DNA from: CBDFLS01 sp965249185
Lineage (GTDB): Bacteria; Chloroflexota; Dehalococcoidia; Lucifugimonadales; Australimonadaceae
DNA length: 64,000 nucleotides
Assembly: GCA_965249185.1 (NCBI GenBank)
Contig: CBDFLS010000002.1
Location: 124,001-188,000, forward strand
Direction of reading: 5' to 3'
Below are positions 1 through 7,605 of this stretch, piece by piece. The stretch's first letter is position 1. Each line of letters opens with the position of its first letter. Both the position numbers and the translations under genes were made by a program. Below the pieces are notes generated by a model. The model searched no databases, was not told the DNA's origin, and saw only the letters and a list, made by a program, of their open reading frames with translations.

Positions 1-169
1 TGTAGCGCACCACGCGGTGGCCCGCCACCCGGTCCATGGCCTGGCGAGCGCGTTGGGCGCACCGGCCGCACACGATGCCCCGCACGCGGACGGCCGCCGT
101 TCCGCCGGGGTAGGCGGTGCGCTCGGCCAGCACCCGGGGCGTGACGAAGATGTTCCACCACTTGATCAT
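1..169 (-). CDS. Partial heavy-metal-associated (HMA-like) domain protein, 3' end outside window
   Basis: An open frame starts at an ATG at 169 and runs off the window edge after about 56 codons. It begins MIKWWNIFVTPRVLAERTAY and later reads VRGIVCGRCAQRARQAM. A beta-strand-like VRV stretch, then CxxC, then an Arg/Ala helix is the layout of the ferredoxin-like HMA copper-binding fold. Only the N-terminal part is visible, so it could be a short metallochaperone or the start of something longer. It diverges from the DUF1802 gene at 309. The call rests on one CxxC motif and its context. Confidence 0.4.
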   Translation of the reverse strand, partial: MIKWWNIFVTPRVLAERTAYPGGTAAVRVRGIVCGRCAQRARQAMDRVAGHRVVRY

Positions 170-247
170 CGGCCCATTTATGGTATCGGAGCCCGGCCCG
201 CCGGTAAAGCCGGAGGGTGGGCTGCGCCGCGACACCCCATCTGCTCC

Positions 248-276
248 GCGACACCAACGAAGGGCGGCGCTATAAT
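248..276 (+). promoter_or_regulatory. Candidate sigma-70-type promoter for the DUF1802 gene
   Basis: GCGACA at 248-253 and a perfect TATAAT at 271-276 are separated by 17 bases. Transcription would start near 283, about 25 bases before the ATG at 309. The -10 element is exact and the -35 matches four of six consensus bases. Confidence 0.5.
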
Positions 277-308
277 GGCCGGGCATCCTCGCAGAGGCGG
301 TCCGCGCT

Positions 309-932
309 ATGGGATTCCCCGACACCTACTCAACAGCCCTGCCCGCCACTGCCTCAATTGCACTAAAGGAGTGGTCGGTGGCCGTCCAGGCGCTGGCGCG
401 TGGCCGGCAGGTGCTCATCATCCGCAAAGGGGGCATCCGCGAGGAGGGACGGCACTTTCGGGTGACGCACCCGACCTTCCTGTTCTATCCCACCTTCGAG
501 CACCAGCAGCTCGAGCTGCTCAAGCCCGGGCTGGACAAAGGGTCCGCCCTCCCCGACGGGCCACGCGACCCCATGACGCCCGTCCAGCTCACTCACTACG
601 CGGAGGTCCACAAGGCCTTCCCCGTGTCGGAGCTGGAGGAGCTGCGGGCGCTGAGCCCCCACCATATCTGGTCCGACGACTACGCCGAGAAGCGGCTGCG
701 CTGGAAGCCCCGTCACCCGCTGACCGCCATGGTGTTGCGTGTCTACGAATTGGAGACGCCGCGCACGCTCCAGGTGATGCCGGAGTACATCGGTTGCCGC
801 TCGTGGGTCGCGCTCGCCGCGCCGGTGGCCCTGGGCGCGCTGTCGGCGGTGCTCTCGGACGAGGCCTTCGCCCACGAAGCCGCGGCCATCGACCGGGCGC
901 TCGCCTCCATCGCCGTCGCATCGCCCGGCTAA
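309..932 (+). CDS. DUF1802 family protein
   Basis: This 207-residue protein has the hallmarks of DUF1802: an ALKEWSVAVQAL start to the conserved domain near residue 18, then LIIRKGGIREEG near residue 40, then FLFYPTFEHQQ near residue 62. A later segment (HHIWSDDYAEKRLRWKP) also fits the family. The function of DUF1802 is unknown; the conserved Arg/Lys/Gly and Glu residues suggest nucleotide or metal chemistry, but that is speculative. It lies 10 bases before the aldo/keto reductase on the same strand, so the two are probably cotranscribed from the promoter at 248-276. There is no signal peptide or membrane segment, so it should be cytosolic. Confidence 0.8.
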   Translation: MGFPDTYSTALPATASIALKEWSVAVQALARGRQVLIIRKGGIREEGRHFRVTHPTFLFYPTFEHQQLELLKPGLDKGSALPDGPRDPMTPVQLTHYAEVHKAFPVSELEELRALSPHHIWSDDYAEKRLRWKPRHPLTAMVLRVYELETPRTLQVMPEYIGCRSWVALAAPVALGALSAVLSDEAFAHEAAAIDRALASIAVASPG

Positions 933-942
933 GGAGTGACTG

Positions 943-1947
943 GTGAAGCACCGCTATATCGGCGAAACAGGGCTGAAGGTCTCCGAGCTGGCCTTCGGCG
1001 TGTGGACGGTGAGCACCGGCTGGTGGGGGCGCATCGACCGCCCGGACGCCATCCGTCTGCTCGAGGAGGCCCACGAGGCGGGCGTCACGCTCTTCGACAC
1101 GGCGGACACCTACGGCCTGGGCGAGGGCGAGGAGGTGCTGCGCGACGCCCTGGGCAAGAAGCGGCACGAAATCGTCATCGGCACCAAGTTCGGCTACGAC
1201 TGGTACACCCACCAGGAGCGGACGGGCCACCAGGAGCGTCCCCAGCGCTGGGACGCCGAGTTCGTCCGCTACGCCTGCGAGGAGAGCCTGCGGCGCCTGG
1301 GCACCGACTACACCGACCTGTACCAGCTCCACAACCCGCGGGTCGCTACCATACGTGACGACGAGCTGTTCGATACGCTGGACACACTGGTGAAGGAGGG
1401 GAAGGTCCGCTACGTGGGCGCGGCGCTGGGGCCGGACATCGGCTGGCGGGAGGAGGGCGAGGCCGCCATGACCGAGCGCCACGTGGCCAGCCTGCAGGTC
1501 ATCTACAGCGTCATCGAGCAGCAGCCCGCGCGCCAGTTCTTCTCCACGGCCCACCAGGAGCGCACCGGCCTGCTATCCCGGGTGCCCCACGCCTCGTCGG
1601 TGCTCACCGACGAGTTCGTGGAGCAGGCCAAGGTGGAGTTCGACCCCAGCGACCACCGGGCGCACCGCAAGCGCGAGTGGCTGGACGAGGCGTTCCGAAA
1701 GCGGGAGAAGGTGCTGTTCATCGCCCGGGAGACGGGCCGGACGTTGGCCCAGGCCGCTATCCAGTTCGCCCTTAGCGAGCCGAGCATCGCCAGCGTGCTG
1801 CCGAACATCATCACGCCGCAGCAGCTCAGCGAGTACACCGCCGCCACCGACGTGCCGCCCCTCACGCCCGCCGAACTGGCCGAGCTCTACCGCCTCTACG
1901 ACGAGGAGTTCCAGCATCTCGAGGCCATCCAGCCCCAGCAGGGGTAG
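943..1947 (+). CDS. Aldo/keto reductase
   Basis: The 334-residue protein is a (beta/alpha)8-barrel NADPH-dependent oxidoreductase of the aldo/keto reductase superfamily. The catalytic tetrad is visible: Asp52 and Tyr57 in FDTADTYG, Lys82 in GTKFGY and His130 in YQLHNP. The start is the GTG at 943, preceded by AAGGAG at 931-936. Length is typical for the branch that includes YdhF/IolS-like enzymes. The substrate cannot be read from sequence. It follows the DUF1802 gene closely and is followed by the decayed island. Confidence 0.9.
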   Translation: MKHRYIGETGLKVSELAFGVWTVSTGWWGRIDRPDAIRLLEEAHEAGVTLFDTADTYGLGEGEEVLRDALGKKRHEIVIGTKFGYDWYTHQERTGHQERPQRWDAEFVRYACEESLRRLGTDYTDLYQLHNPRVATIRDDELFDTLDTLVKEGKVRYVGAALGPDIGWREEGEAAMTERHVASLQVIYSVIEQQPARQFFSTAHQERTGLLSRVPHASSVLTDEFVEQAKVEFDPSDHRAHRKREWLDEAFRKREKVLFIARETGRTLAQAAIQFALSEPSIASVLPNIITPQQLSEYTAATDVPPLTPAELAELYRLYDEEFQHLEAIQPQQG

Positions 1948-2073
1948 GCAGGGTTCACCCTGCACCCACATGGGGGTCCCAAATCGCTCAGATATCAGAC
2001 GCGGATGGGGAGTACGGCGCTCCCCCATCTCCATCATGAACGCCAAAATTCGGACCTTACGGCGGAACGGGCA

Positions 2074-2295
2074 TTAAGCCTTAAGTATCTCTTTGCGGCC
2101 CAAGGCGCGTTCGTACAGCCGGCAGCTATCGCCAGCGTAAGGACCAAGCCTGCTAAGGTGACCTACCAGTTCTTCATAGCCTACTCGCGACGAGCAGGAC
2201 CAACTCTTTCAGGCTCTCTAGCGAAAGCAGAGGCTCCTGGCCTTCCGGCAGCGTAGTATGCAACGAAACAACCCACTCCCCGTTCAGAACAACAA
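2074..2295 (-). pseudogene. 3' remnant of the gene interrupted by the IS1595-type element
   Basis: On the minus strand, directly beyond the left IS end, one frame reads protein-like for about 40 residues (LNGEWVVSLHTTLPEG, then SLESLKELVLLVASRL) and stops at 2174. Overlapping it, another frame continues GYEELVGHLSRLGPYAGD and ends at 2074. The change of frame near 2176 and the position next to the IS suggest the decayed C-terminal part of the coiled-coil gene at 3141-3828. No homologue was recognised and the linkage is inferred from position and strand. Confidence 0.4.
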
Positions 2296-3140
2296 GGGTA
2301 AAGTCCCGTTTTAGCCACCGGATTAGCTTCGAAGCAGCTTGAACAATATCTTAACCTGTTCTGGTCCCAACAGACGCCGATGATTGTAGCGCCAGACATA
2401 CTCAGCAAGATAGAGGGGCAGCCGTTCTCGGCGGACTCCCCCTTTGGCTGCCAGACGCCGCTTGAGATAACCCCAGAAGCCCTCCAAGCCGTTGACGTGG
2501 CTCCCTTGCCGATCGCTGAACGCCTGGCTGTGGTCCACAAGCCGGTGGACGTAGCCCCCCGCTGCGACGCCCGTGTAGCTGGTAAAGGTGTCCGAGCAGA
2601 CGATGGAGCCACGTTGCACGCGTTGGTGCAGGAGCGGCAGCAGCGTCTTGGCTTCCACGTTAGGTACCACTTGCGCCCACACCAGGCCACCTCGACACAG
2701 GATCCCAAAGACAGCTTGCTTAGTGGTTCCACGGCCCCGCTTCGTGCCCTGAACACGCTTTGCCAGGCGCCTGTTGCGCCAGGAACCTCCCAGGTAGGTC
2801 TCGTCGACCTCCACCACGCCGGAGAAGACATGGGGAACGTCCCGGACCATGGCCTGGCGCACCACGATCAGGGCTCGCAGGACTCGCTTTCGCTCCAGGC
2901 GGGCCTCCTGGGCAATCACCTCGGCACTCTGCCCCAAGACGAACCAGCGCAACAGTCGCCGCCACTCCCCTGGCGACAACCGAAGCGGCAGCGCCCTGGG
3001 CACCCACTCGTAGTGGCAGGCTGCACAACGACTCTTACCTCGCCGAATGCTCCGGCTCTTGGCGTGTTGACATCGAGGGCACCCAATCTTCCGTCCCATG
3101 CCACCATTCTCTCACAGGTGGCTGTTTTGGGACTATACCC
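2296..3140 (-). mobile_element. IS1595-family (ISXO2-like) insertion sequence with terminal inverted repeats
   Basis: The element of 845 bp carries one transposase gene and ends in imperfect 24-bp inverted repeats at 2296-2319 and 3117-3140. Read inward, both ends share GGGTA, AGTCCC and AGCCACC, with 18 of 24 positions matching. The flanking octamers (aacaacaa and tagtagat) do not match. A target-site duplication is therefore absent or has been lost through later mutation or rearrangement. The element interrupts a coiled-coil gene on the same strand. Confidence 0.85.
2323..3099 (-). CDS. IS1595-family transposase
   Basis: This 258-residue protein has the IS1595/ISXO2-like layout. An N-terminal zinc ribbon (CPRCQHAKS then CAACHYEW) lies at residues 8-30, followed by a helix-turn-helix-like segment (SAEVIAQEARLERKRVLRAL). 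The RNase-H-fold catalytic domain shows the first Asp in VEVDETYLGG, the second in CSDTFTSY, and the His/Asn-plus-Glu region in HVNGLEGFWGYLKRRL. It ends 27 bases inside the left inverted repeat's outer edge and is full length with no stop or frameshift, so it may still be active. Confidence 0.9.
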   Translation of the reverse strand: MGRKIGCPRCQHAKSRSIRRGKSRCAACHYEWVPRALPLRLSPGEWRRLLRWFVLGQSAEVIAQEARLERKRVLRALIVVRQAMVRDVPHVFSGVVEVDETYLGGSWRNRRLAKRVQGTKRGRGTTKQAVFGILCRGGLVWAQVVPNVEAKTLLPLLHQRVQRGSIVCSDTFTSYTGVAAGGYVHRLVDHSQAFSDRQGSHVNGLEGFWGYLKRRLAAKGGVRRERLPLYLAEYVWRYNHRRLLGPEQVKILFKLLRS

Positions 3141-3828
3141 TAGTAGATTCGTAATTTTCCTCGAGCTGAAATGGCGAACGGTCCCAGAATTCGACTGCTT
3201 TCCCGCTCCAGTCATCCTGGATTGCTTGGGCTGAAGACATCACATCCTGGAGGCCCGAAAGTAACTTATAATAGGCCTCCTTAGCTTCGTTATCGAGATA
3301 ATGTTGTACGTCCTCACGAGTTCGAAGTAGGTAAAAATGGCAAGCTTGTCGTGTACGCGCTTCTAGCACCTGTGCCCTTTGTTGAGCGGACTCCAGAATG
3401 TTCCGTACCTCTTGGGCGGTAATTTCCTGTGCCTGCTGACGGGCATCGCTTAGCGCTGCACGAGCCTTTTGTTTGGCTTCGCCGATAATGCGCGCAGCCT
3501 CTACTTCTGCCTGCTGAGCAGCCCTTGCCTTGACGAATGAAGCTTGCCGCTCCGCGTCTTCAAGCGTCTTCCGGGTCGCGCCAACTGCTCCCGGCTGCTG
3601 TTGAAGAAGCCCTTGGTAACGATCTAAAAGGTTTTCGAATGCCTGAGGTACGGCGGAAGGGTCTTTCTGTTGGAAGGCGTCAGAACCGTCCTGATTCGGG
3701 TTTTTGTTTTTCAGCTGTTTCTGATGGGCTCTTGCCAGCTTCAAACGGGGGACTCTAACCTTTCCTACACGAGGAAGCCTCACTTTGAGCGAGAAGAACT
3801 CCTTCCAACCAGCTTTCTTGTTGTCCAT
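3141..3828 (-). pseudogene. Coiled-coil protein gene truncated by IS insertion
   Basis: The frame starts at ATG 3828 and runs about 229 codons to the IS boundary. Its present stop (TAG) lies inside the IS inverted repeat at 3133-3135, so the natural C-terminus is lost. The N-terminus is basic (KVRLPRVGKVRVPRLKL). Residues from about 80 to 165 are rich in Ala/Gln/Glu/Arg and predict a long coiled coil (VEAARIIGEAKQKARAAL, ILESAQQRAQVLEARTR), similar in style to ATPase b-subunit or DivIVA-like stalks. No family was recognised. The likely continuation is the remnant at 2074-2295. Confidence 0.6.
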
Positions 3829-4123
3829 ATCGATTCCATTCCTGATTTTTCGCGCCGGTCAATCAAGTGTCGCTGGAAAATAGCCGAATTAGTCAAATCA
3901 GAAGAGTGAGAACGTCATTCAGAGATTCCAGCATGCGAATTCTCTATTTGATAGAACAAGTTAGCTTATGCCAATGTCAATTAAGGTGGCTTTTGAGTGG
4001 CGAGTTGATTGCCTCGAGTAGATAGGGAACTGAGAAGCTCACATGGCTTACGCGTAGAGCATAATTGTACCCATGGACTCCTGACGCCGTGGTGGTTCTG
4101 AGTGGGATCGAGTGCTTCTTTGA
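3829..4123. other. Gene-free AT-richer stretch
   Basis: No convincing coding frame, RNA gene or terminator was seen between the coiled-coil gene start and the pilin-like pseudogene. Base composition is lower in GC than the window as a whole, in keeping with the rest of the 2-5 kb decay island. Confidence 0.5.
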
Positions 4124-4539
4124 TTAATCTGAGCTGTCGTTCACCTGGATAACTTCCGCATCAGCGGTAACCGTATAGGCATACATCGTCTGGGAAAAAC
4201 GCAAGTAATCCACGTTCCCCTCAGGCACCCCATCAGGAGTGTTGTCATGGCCAAAAAGAACGTATCCGCCCTTATCACCATTTAATAACCCTTCCTCCTG
4301 AGCAGAAGTCGCAACGTCCGGGGACTGGCTCATGTCAGTGGTGGGCTCCAATACAGGATTGGGAAGAACAGTAATATCATTGTGGACCATCATCATCGAG
4401 ACCGCTGATTGGATAGAGCGAAGCTCTCCGCTCCCTGACGGAAGGCGATGGAGCCTACGCTGGTGAGGATTACGACAGCTATTAGCAGCAAGAGCAATCT
4501 GCTGCCCGGAAGAATGCCTTGTCGGCTTGATTCACGCAT
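4124..4539 (-). pseudogene. Frameshifted type IV pilin-like (prepilin) gene
   Basis: A frame starting at ATG 4539, with GGAGG seven bases upstream, encodes a short basic N-terminus and a strongly hydrophobic helix (LLLLLIAVVILTSVGSIAF) but stops at 4393. A second frame overlaps it and continues GELRSIQSAVSMMMVHND, then GGYVLFGHDNTPDG and a Thr/Val-rich end at 4124. The IQxAVxxMMxxN helix followed by GYxLFGHD is, from memory, the pattern of Dehalococcoidia pilin-like proteins. Joining both parts needs one frameshift near 4410-4440. The canonical prepilin motif GFTLIE is missing, so the gene is most likely dead. Confidence 0.55.
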
Positions 4540-4840
4540 CAAGCCTCCACGGAAAGCACAATCATAAGTGTTCTTAGCCTATTCAATCTCTGTTCGTCTT
4601 CATTTACCATTCTCCAAACGAATTGTCCCATGACGTGAGTTGGACCACTCATCGTTGATTGGTCAGGTGAGAAGCAATGACCTGAGTGTTGCTGGTGGCG
4701 TCCCGAAACGCGTCGGCGGGCGCATCCGCTATATCGTCGTCCTCACACCTGTCTGTAGTACAATTAAACACGACTTCTTCCAGACTCAGAACGCTGACCT
4801 TATCAGGGAGCATTATATCGGAGCCCTCGATTGCGATAGA

Positions 4841-5040
4841 TCAAGGAATAGACATAGATGTCGGAGTAGCGGTGGTCGTTGAATTTAGGGTGCGAGTAGG
4901 AGTGGGCGTCAGGGTAGCGATGGCTGTCGGAGAGGGCGTTTGAGGTAGTGCCGGCTCAACAGGGCTTCTCTAGGACCTTCGCCAGCGACTAGCAGGAGCA
5001 AAACAGCAAGTGAAGCGCTGGTCAGGACCCGGCTTAGCAT
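4841..5040 (-). pseudogene. Remnant of a secreted protein with Pro/Thr-rich linker
   Basis: A frame from ATG 5040 gives a clear signal peptide (MLSRVLTSASLAVLLLLVAG) but stops at 4909. An overlapping frame in the same direction reads TPSPTAIATLTPTPTRTL and stops at 4841. Pro/Thr-rich linkers of this kind directly follow signal or lipobox sequences in this organism, as in the large lipoprotein starting at 12265. A frameshift therefore seems to separate signal peptide and linker, and the mature domain is gone. Confidence 0.4.
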
Positions 5041-5178
5041 CCGGATGGCCGCATCATAACAATTCCAATAGCAATGTCCAAAACGCTTCCCTTCTGGAAC
5101 AACCGATCTAGGCCGGGCGTCAGGAACGAAATCGGCACCGATGGGTGAGCCCCTTTTCGGGGCGTCCAGGGATGGGGA

Positions 5179-5955
5179 CTACACGCCCATGATGTGGTAG
5201 CCGGCGTCGACGGGGACGATGGCGCCGGTGATGCCGGAGGAGAGCGGGCTGGCCAGGAAGAGCGCGGTGGCGGCCACCTCCTCCTGGGTGATGTTGCGCT
5301 TGAGGGGCGCTCGCTCGGCGTGGATGCGCTGCATGTCGGTGAAGCCGTGGATGCCCCGGGACGCCAGGGTGCTCAGCGGCCCCGCCGAGATGGCGTTGAC
5401 CCGTATGTCGCGCGGGCCGTACTCGGCGGCGAGCTGGCGCACCTCGTTCTCCAGGGCTGCCTTGGCCACGCCCATCACGTTGTAGCCGGGGTAGACCTTC
5501 TCCGCCGCGTGGAAGGTCATGGTGACGACGCTGCCGCCGTCGGGCATCCGGGCGGCGGCGAGCCGCACCATGGGGAGCAGCGAGTAGGCGCTCACCTCCA
5601 GGGCCAGCCGGTACCCCTCGCGGCTGGTGGCGGAGAAGTCGCCCTCCAGGTCCTCGCGTTGGGCGAAGGCCACGCTGTGCACCACCACGCCCAAGGGCGC
5701 GGGCAGGCCGGCGGCATGGGCGAAGGCCGTCTCCAGCGCGGCGTCGTCGGTCACGTCGCACTCCACGAGATTCGTCCGCTCCATCCCGCCGGTCAGCTTG
5801 GCAACGGACTCGCGGAGGCGCTCGTTCTGGTAGGCGATGGTCAGGTGGGCGCCGGCGTCGTGGAGCCGCTGGGCGATGGCCCACGCGATGCTCCGGTGGT
5901 TGGCCACGCCAAAGACGATGGCGCCCACGCCCGACAGGTCAACGACGATTGCCAC
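5179..5955 (-). CDS. fabI: Enoyl-[acyl-carrier-protein] reductase (FabI type)
   Basis: The 258-residue protein performs the last, NAD(P)H-dependent step of each fatty-acid elongation cycle. It is an SDR-fold enzyme with the divergent FabI nucleotide motif (GVANHRSIAWAIAQRL, residues 16-31). The catalytic Tyr158 and Lys165 lie in the YNVMGVAK (Y-x6-K) motif, and RVNAISAGPLSTLASRGI is the family's substrate-binding signature. The second tyrosine usually found ten residues before (E. coli Tyr146) is Phe148 here. Length fits the family. The gene stands alone, with the EVE-domain gene just upstream on the same strand (eight bases apart), so cotranscription is likely. Confidence 0.92.
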   Translation of the reverse strand: MAIVVDLSGVGAIVFGVANHRSIAWAIAQRLHDAGAHLTIAYQNERLRESVAKLTGGMERTNLVECDVTDDAALETAFAHAAGLPAPLGVVVHSVAFAQREDLEGDFSATSREGYRLALEVSAYSLLPMVRLAAARMPDGGSVVTMTFHAAEKVYPGYNVMGVAKAALENEVRQLAAEYGPRDIRVNAISAGPLSTLASRGIHGFTDMQRIHAERAPLKRNITQEEVAATALFLASPLSSGITGAIVPVDAGYHIMGV

Positions 5956-5963
5956 GCTACTCC

Positions 5964-6455
5964 TTAAGAAGCCGCACGGTGCGGCGCGCGGCGTCGCCGG
6001 TCAACGAGCTTCCGCATCTCATCTTCCAGGAGCAGCAAGTCCTTTTTAGGGACCAGGTGAAGCGGGCCCTGAAAGGCCAGGGGCCATTCCTCCGGCGTCC
6101 ACTTCCGCACATAATCCAAGCGCGGGGCCACTTGCCGGGCGTCGATATACTCCTCCTCCTGCAGCACCACGTCGGGCTGGGTCCGCACCCGCCAGGGATA
6201 CGTCTCCTCGGGGTCGCTGGAGCTCCAGATAGCGGTGTGCTCCTCGAAGTAGGTCGACTTCACCGTGGCGGTGGCCGCGAAGACGCGCGCCATGGACAGA
6301 TAGTAGAGCAGGCGGTCGCCCACCTCCATCCGCTGGACCCGCTTCTTTTCGCCGCGCGCCATGCCCAGCACCGTGACTCCGTGCTCGCGGGTGGCCCGGA
6401 AGTGGTCCGGCGTGACGATCGCCATCCAATAGTTTCGCGGCTGGTTCTTGTTCAT
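5964..6455 (-). CDS. EVE domain-containing protein
   Basis: This 163-residue protein starts NYWMAIVTPDHFRATREHGV and continues VGDRLLYYLSMARVFAATATV, the pattern of the EVE (PUA-like) domain, which in other proteins binds modified nucleobases or RNA. The domain fills residues 8 to about 150; the tail is basic. EVE proteins often appear beside restriction or defence genes, but here the neighbour is fabI, which starts eight bases downstream, so a housekeeping role is more plausible. The start at ATG 6455 is the first in frame. Confidence 0.8.
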   Translation of the reverse strand: MNKNQPRNYWMAIVTPDHFRATREHGVTVLGMARGEKKRVQRMEVGDRLLYYLSMARVFAATATVKSTYFEEHTAIWSSSDPEETYPWRVRTQPDVVLQEEEYIDARQVAPRLDYVRKWTPEEWPLAFQGPLHLVPKKDLLLLEDEMRKLVDRRRRAPHRAAS

Positions 6456-6469
6456 CTGAGGGCACTATA

Positions 6470-6509
6470 CCCGTGAGGTCTCCGCGCGGCCCGTGAGGTC
6501 TCCGCGCGG
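6470..6509. repeat. Perfect 20-bp tandem duplication
   Basis: The unit cccgtgaggtctccgcgcgg occurs twice without a mismatch at 6470-6489 and 6490-6509, directly before the start of the EVE gene and in the divergent region shared with the MetE-like gene. Confidence 0.9.
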
Positions 6510-6555
6510 ATTGTATCACGGGACCCGTGGCCACGCAGATGCCACGAAGCTGCCG

Positions 6556-6584
6556 TTGTGGCCTCAAGTCGGCTCCGCTACAAT
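6556..6584 (+). promoter_or_regulatory. Candidate promoter for the MetE N-half homologue
   Basis: TTGTGG at 6556-6561 and TACAAT at 6579-6584 have 17-base spacing. Transcription would start near 6591, about 40 bases before the TTG start codon at 6631. Confidence 0.45.
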
Positions 6585-6630
6585 GGTTCGCCGTTGCTGT
6601 CCCTCAGACCCCAAGAATAAGGAGCCACCT

Positions 6631-7605
6631 TTGCTGATCACCGCCGTAGGAAGCTATCCGAGAATTGGAGCGCCCGGCAGCGCGCCAAACCTGCGTACCG
6701 CCATCCACAAGCACGATACCAGCCAGCTCTCCGACCAGGAGCTCCACGCCATCGAGCGGCAGGTCACGGCGGATGTGCTGGAGCAGCAGGACCAGGCGGG
6801 CGTGGAGCTGGTGACCGACGGCCAGGTGCGATGGGCCGATGGCCAGACCTACTTTGCCCGGGACATCCCTGGGTTCACCATCGGCGGGCTCATCCGCTAT
6901 TTCGACACCAACACCTACTACCGGCAGCCCGAGGCCACGTCTCAAGTAAGCTGGGGAGGGCCCATCAGCGTGGACGACTACGCCTTCGCCAAGAAGCAGA
7001 GCGCCAGGCCCGTTAAAGCCGTGGTCACCGGCCCGTACACGCTGGCAAGGCTCTCACGGCCGGGGATTTACGGGTCCGTGGACGCGCTGGCACGGGAGCT
7101 GGCCGGCGTGCTGAACCAGGAGGCCAAGGCCCTGGAGCGGGCGGGCGCTGAGCTGGTCCAGTTCGACGAGCCGGCCATCGGCCGGTGGAAAGAGGACTTC
7201 GCGCTACTCCGCGAGACCTCCGCGATCGTCACGAAGGGGCTGACCGCCAAGACCGCCATCTACACCTGGTTCCGCGACGTGGCGGACCTGGCCCCGGACT
7301 TCTTCCACCTGCCCTACCAGGTCATCGGCCTGGACTTCGTGTGGGGGCCGCGCAACTGGGAGGCCCTGCCCCTGTTCCCGCCGGGCAAGGAGCTGGGCCT
7401 GGGCATCATGGACGGAAGGAACACACGCCTCGAGCCGGTGGATGAGCTTGTGGAAGGGATAAAGAGGGCCAGCGAGCACGTCGCGCTCGACCGCATCCAC
7501 CTGAACCCGAGCTGCGGGCTGGACTACCTGCCCCGGCAGAAGGCCTACGACAAGCTAGCGCGGCTGGCCGAGGCGGGCCGGGCCGCCCAGCAGGCGCTCG
7601 CCTAG
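6631..7605 (+). CDS. Stand-alone MetE N-terminal-half-like protein (zinc site lost)
   Basis: The chosen start is TTG 6631 with AAGGAG at 6619-6624; a longer frame reaches 6493 but is not protein-like. The 324-residue product is a MetE-type TIM barrel. It aligns with the paralogue at 12442 through VTGPYTLA, AGAELVQFDEPAI and LNPSCGL. The zinc ligands of MetE are mostly absent: His-x-Cys is replaced by Tyr211-Thr-Trp213 and the Glu by Asp235, while Cys295 remains. GLGIMDGRNTRLE and PSCGLDYLP resemble the non-catalytic N-terminal half of full MetE. It may be a partner or substrate-binding half of the core enzyme at 12442, or a methyltransferase-family protein with another role. Methionine synthesis by itself is unlikely. 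Confidence 0.7.
   Translation: MLITAVGSYPRIGAPGSAPNLRTAIHKHDTSQLSDQELHAIERQVTADVLEQQDQAGVELVTDGQVRWADGQTYFARDIPGFTIGGLIRYFDTNTYYRQPEATSQVSWGGPISVDDYAFAKKQSARPVKAVVTGPYTLARLSRPGIYGSVDALARELAGVLNQEAKALERAGAELVQFDEPAIGRWKEDFALLRETSAIVTKGLTAKTAIYTWFRDVADLAPDFFHLPYQVIGLDFVWGPRNWEALPLFPPGKELGLGIMDGRNTRLEPVDELVEGIKRASEHVALDRIHLNPSCGLDYLPRQKAYDKLARLAEAGRAAQQALA

Noticed and set aside
4640..4943. Short plus-strand frames in the decay island
   Set aside because: They oppose the Pro/Thr-linker remnant; the alternating Val/Gly/Arg stretch is the antisense of the linker.
5149..5163. GCCCC-TTTTC-GGGGC hairpin after fabI as terminator
   Set aside because: Stem of only five pairs with no T-run on the fabI strand; too weak to call.
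5194..5967. Long open frame opposite fabI (257 codons)
   Set aside because: It is the antisense of fabI in GC-rich DNA; His/Gly/Val-rich composition without any motif.
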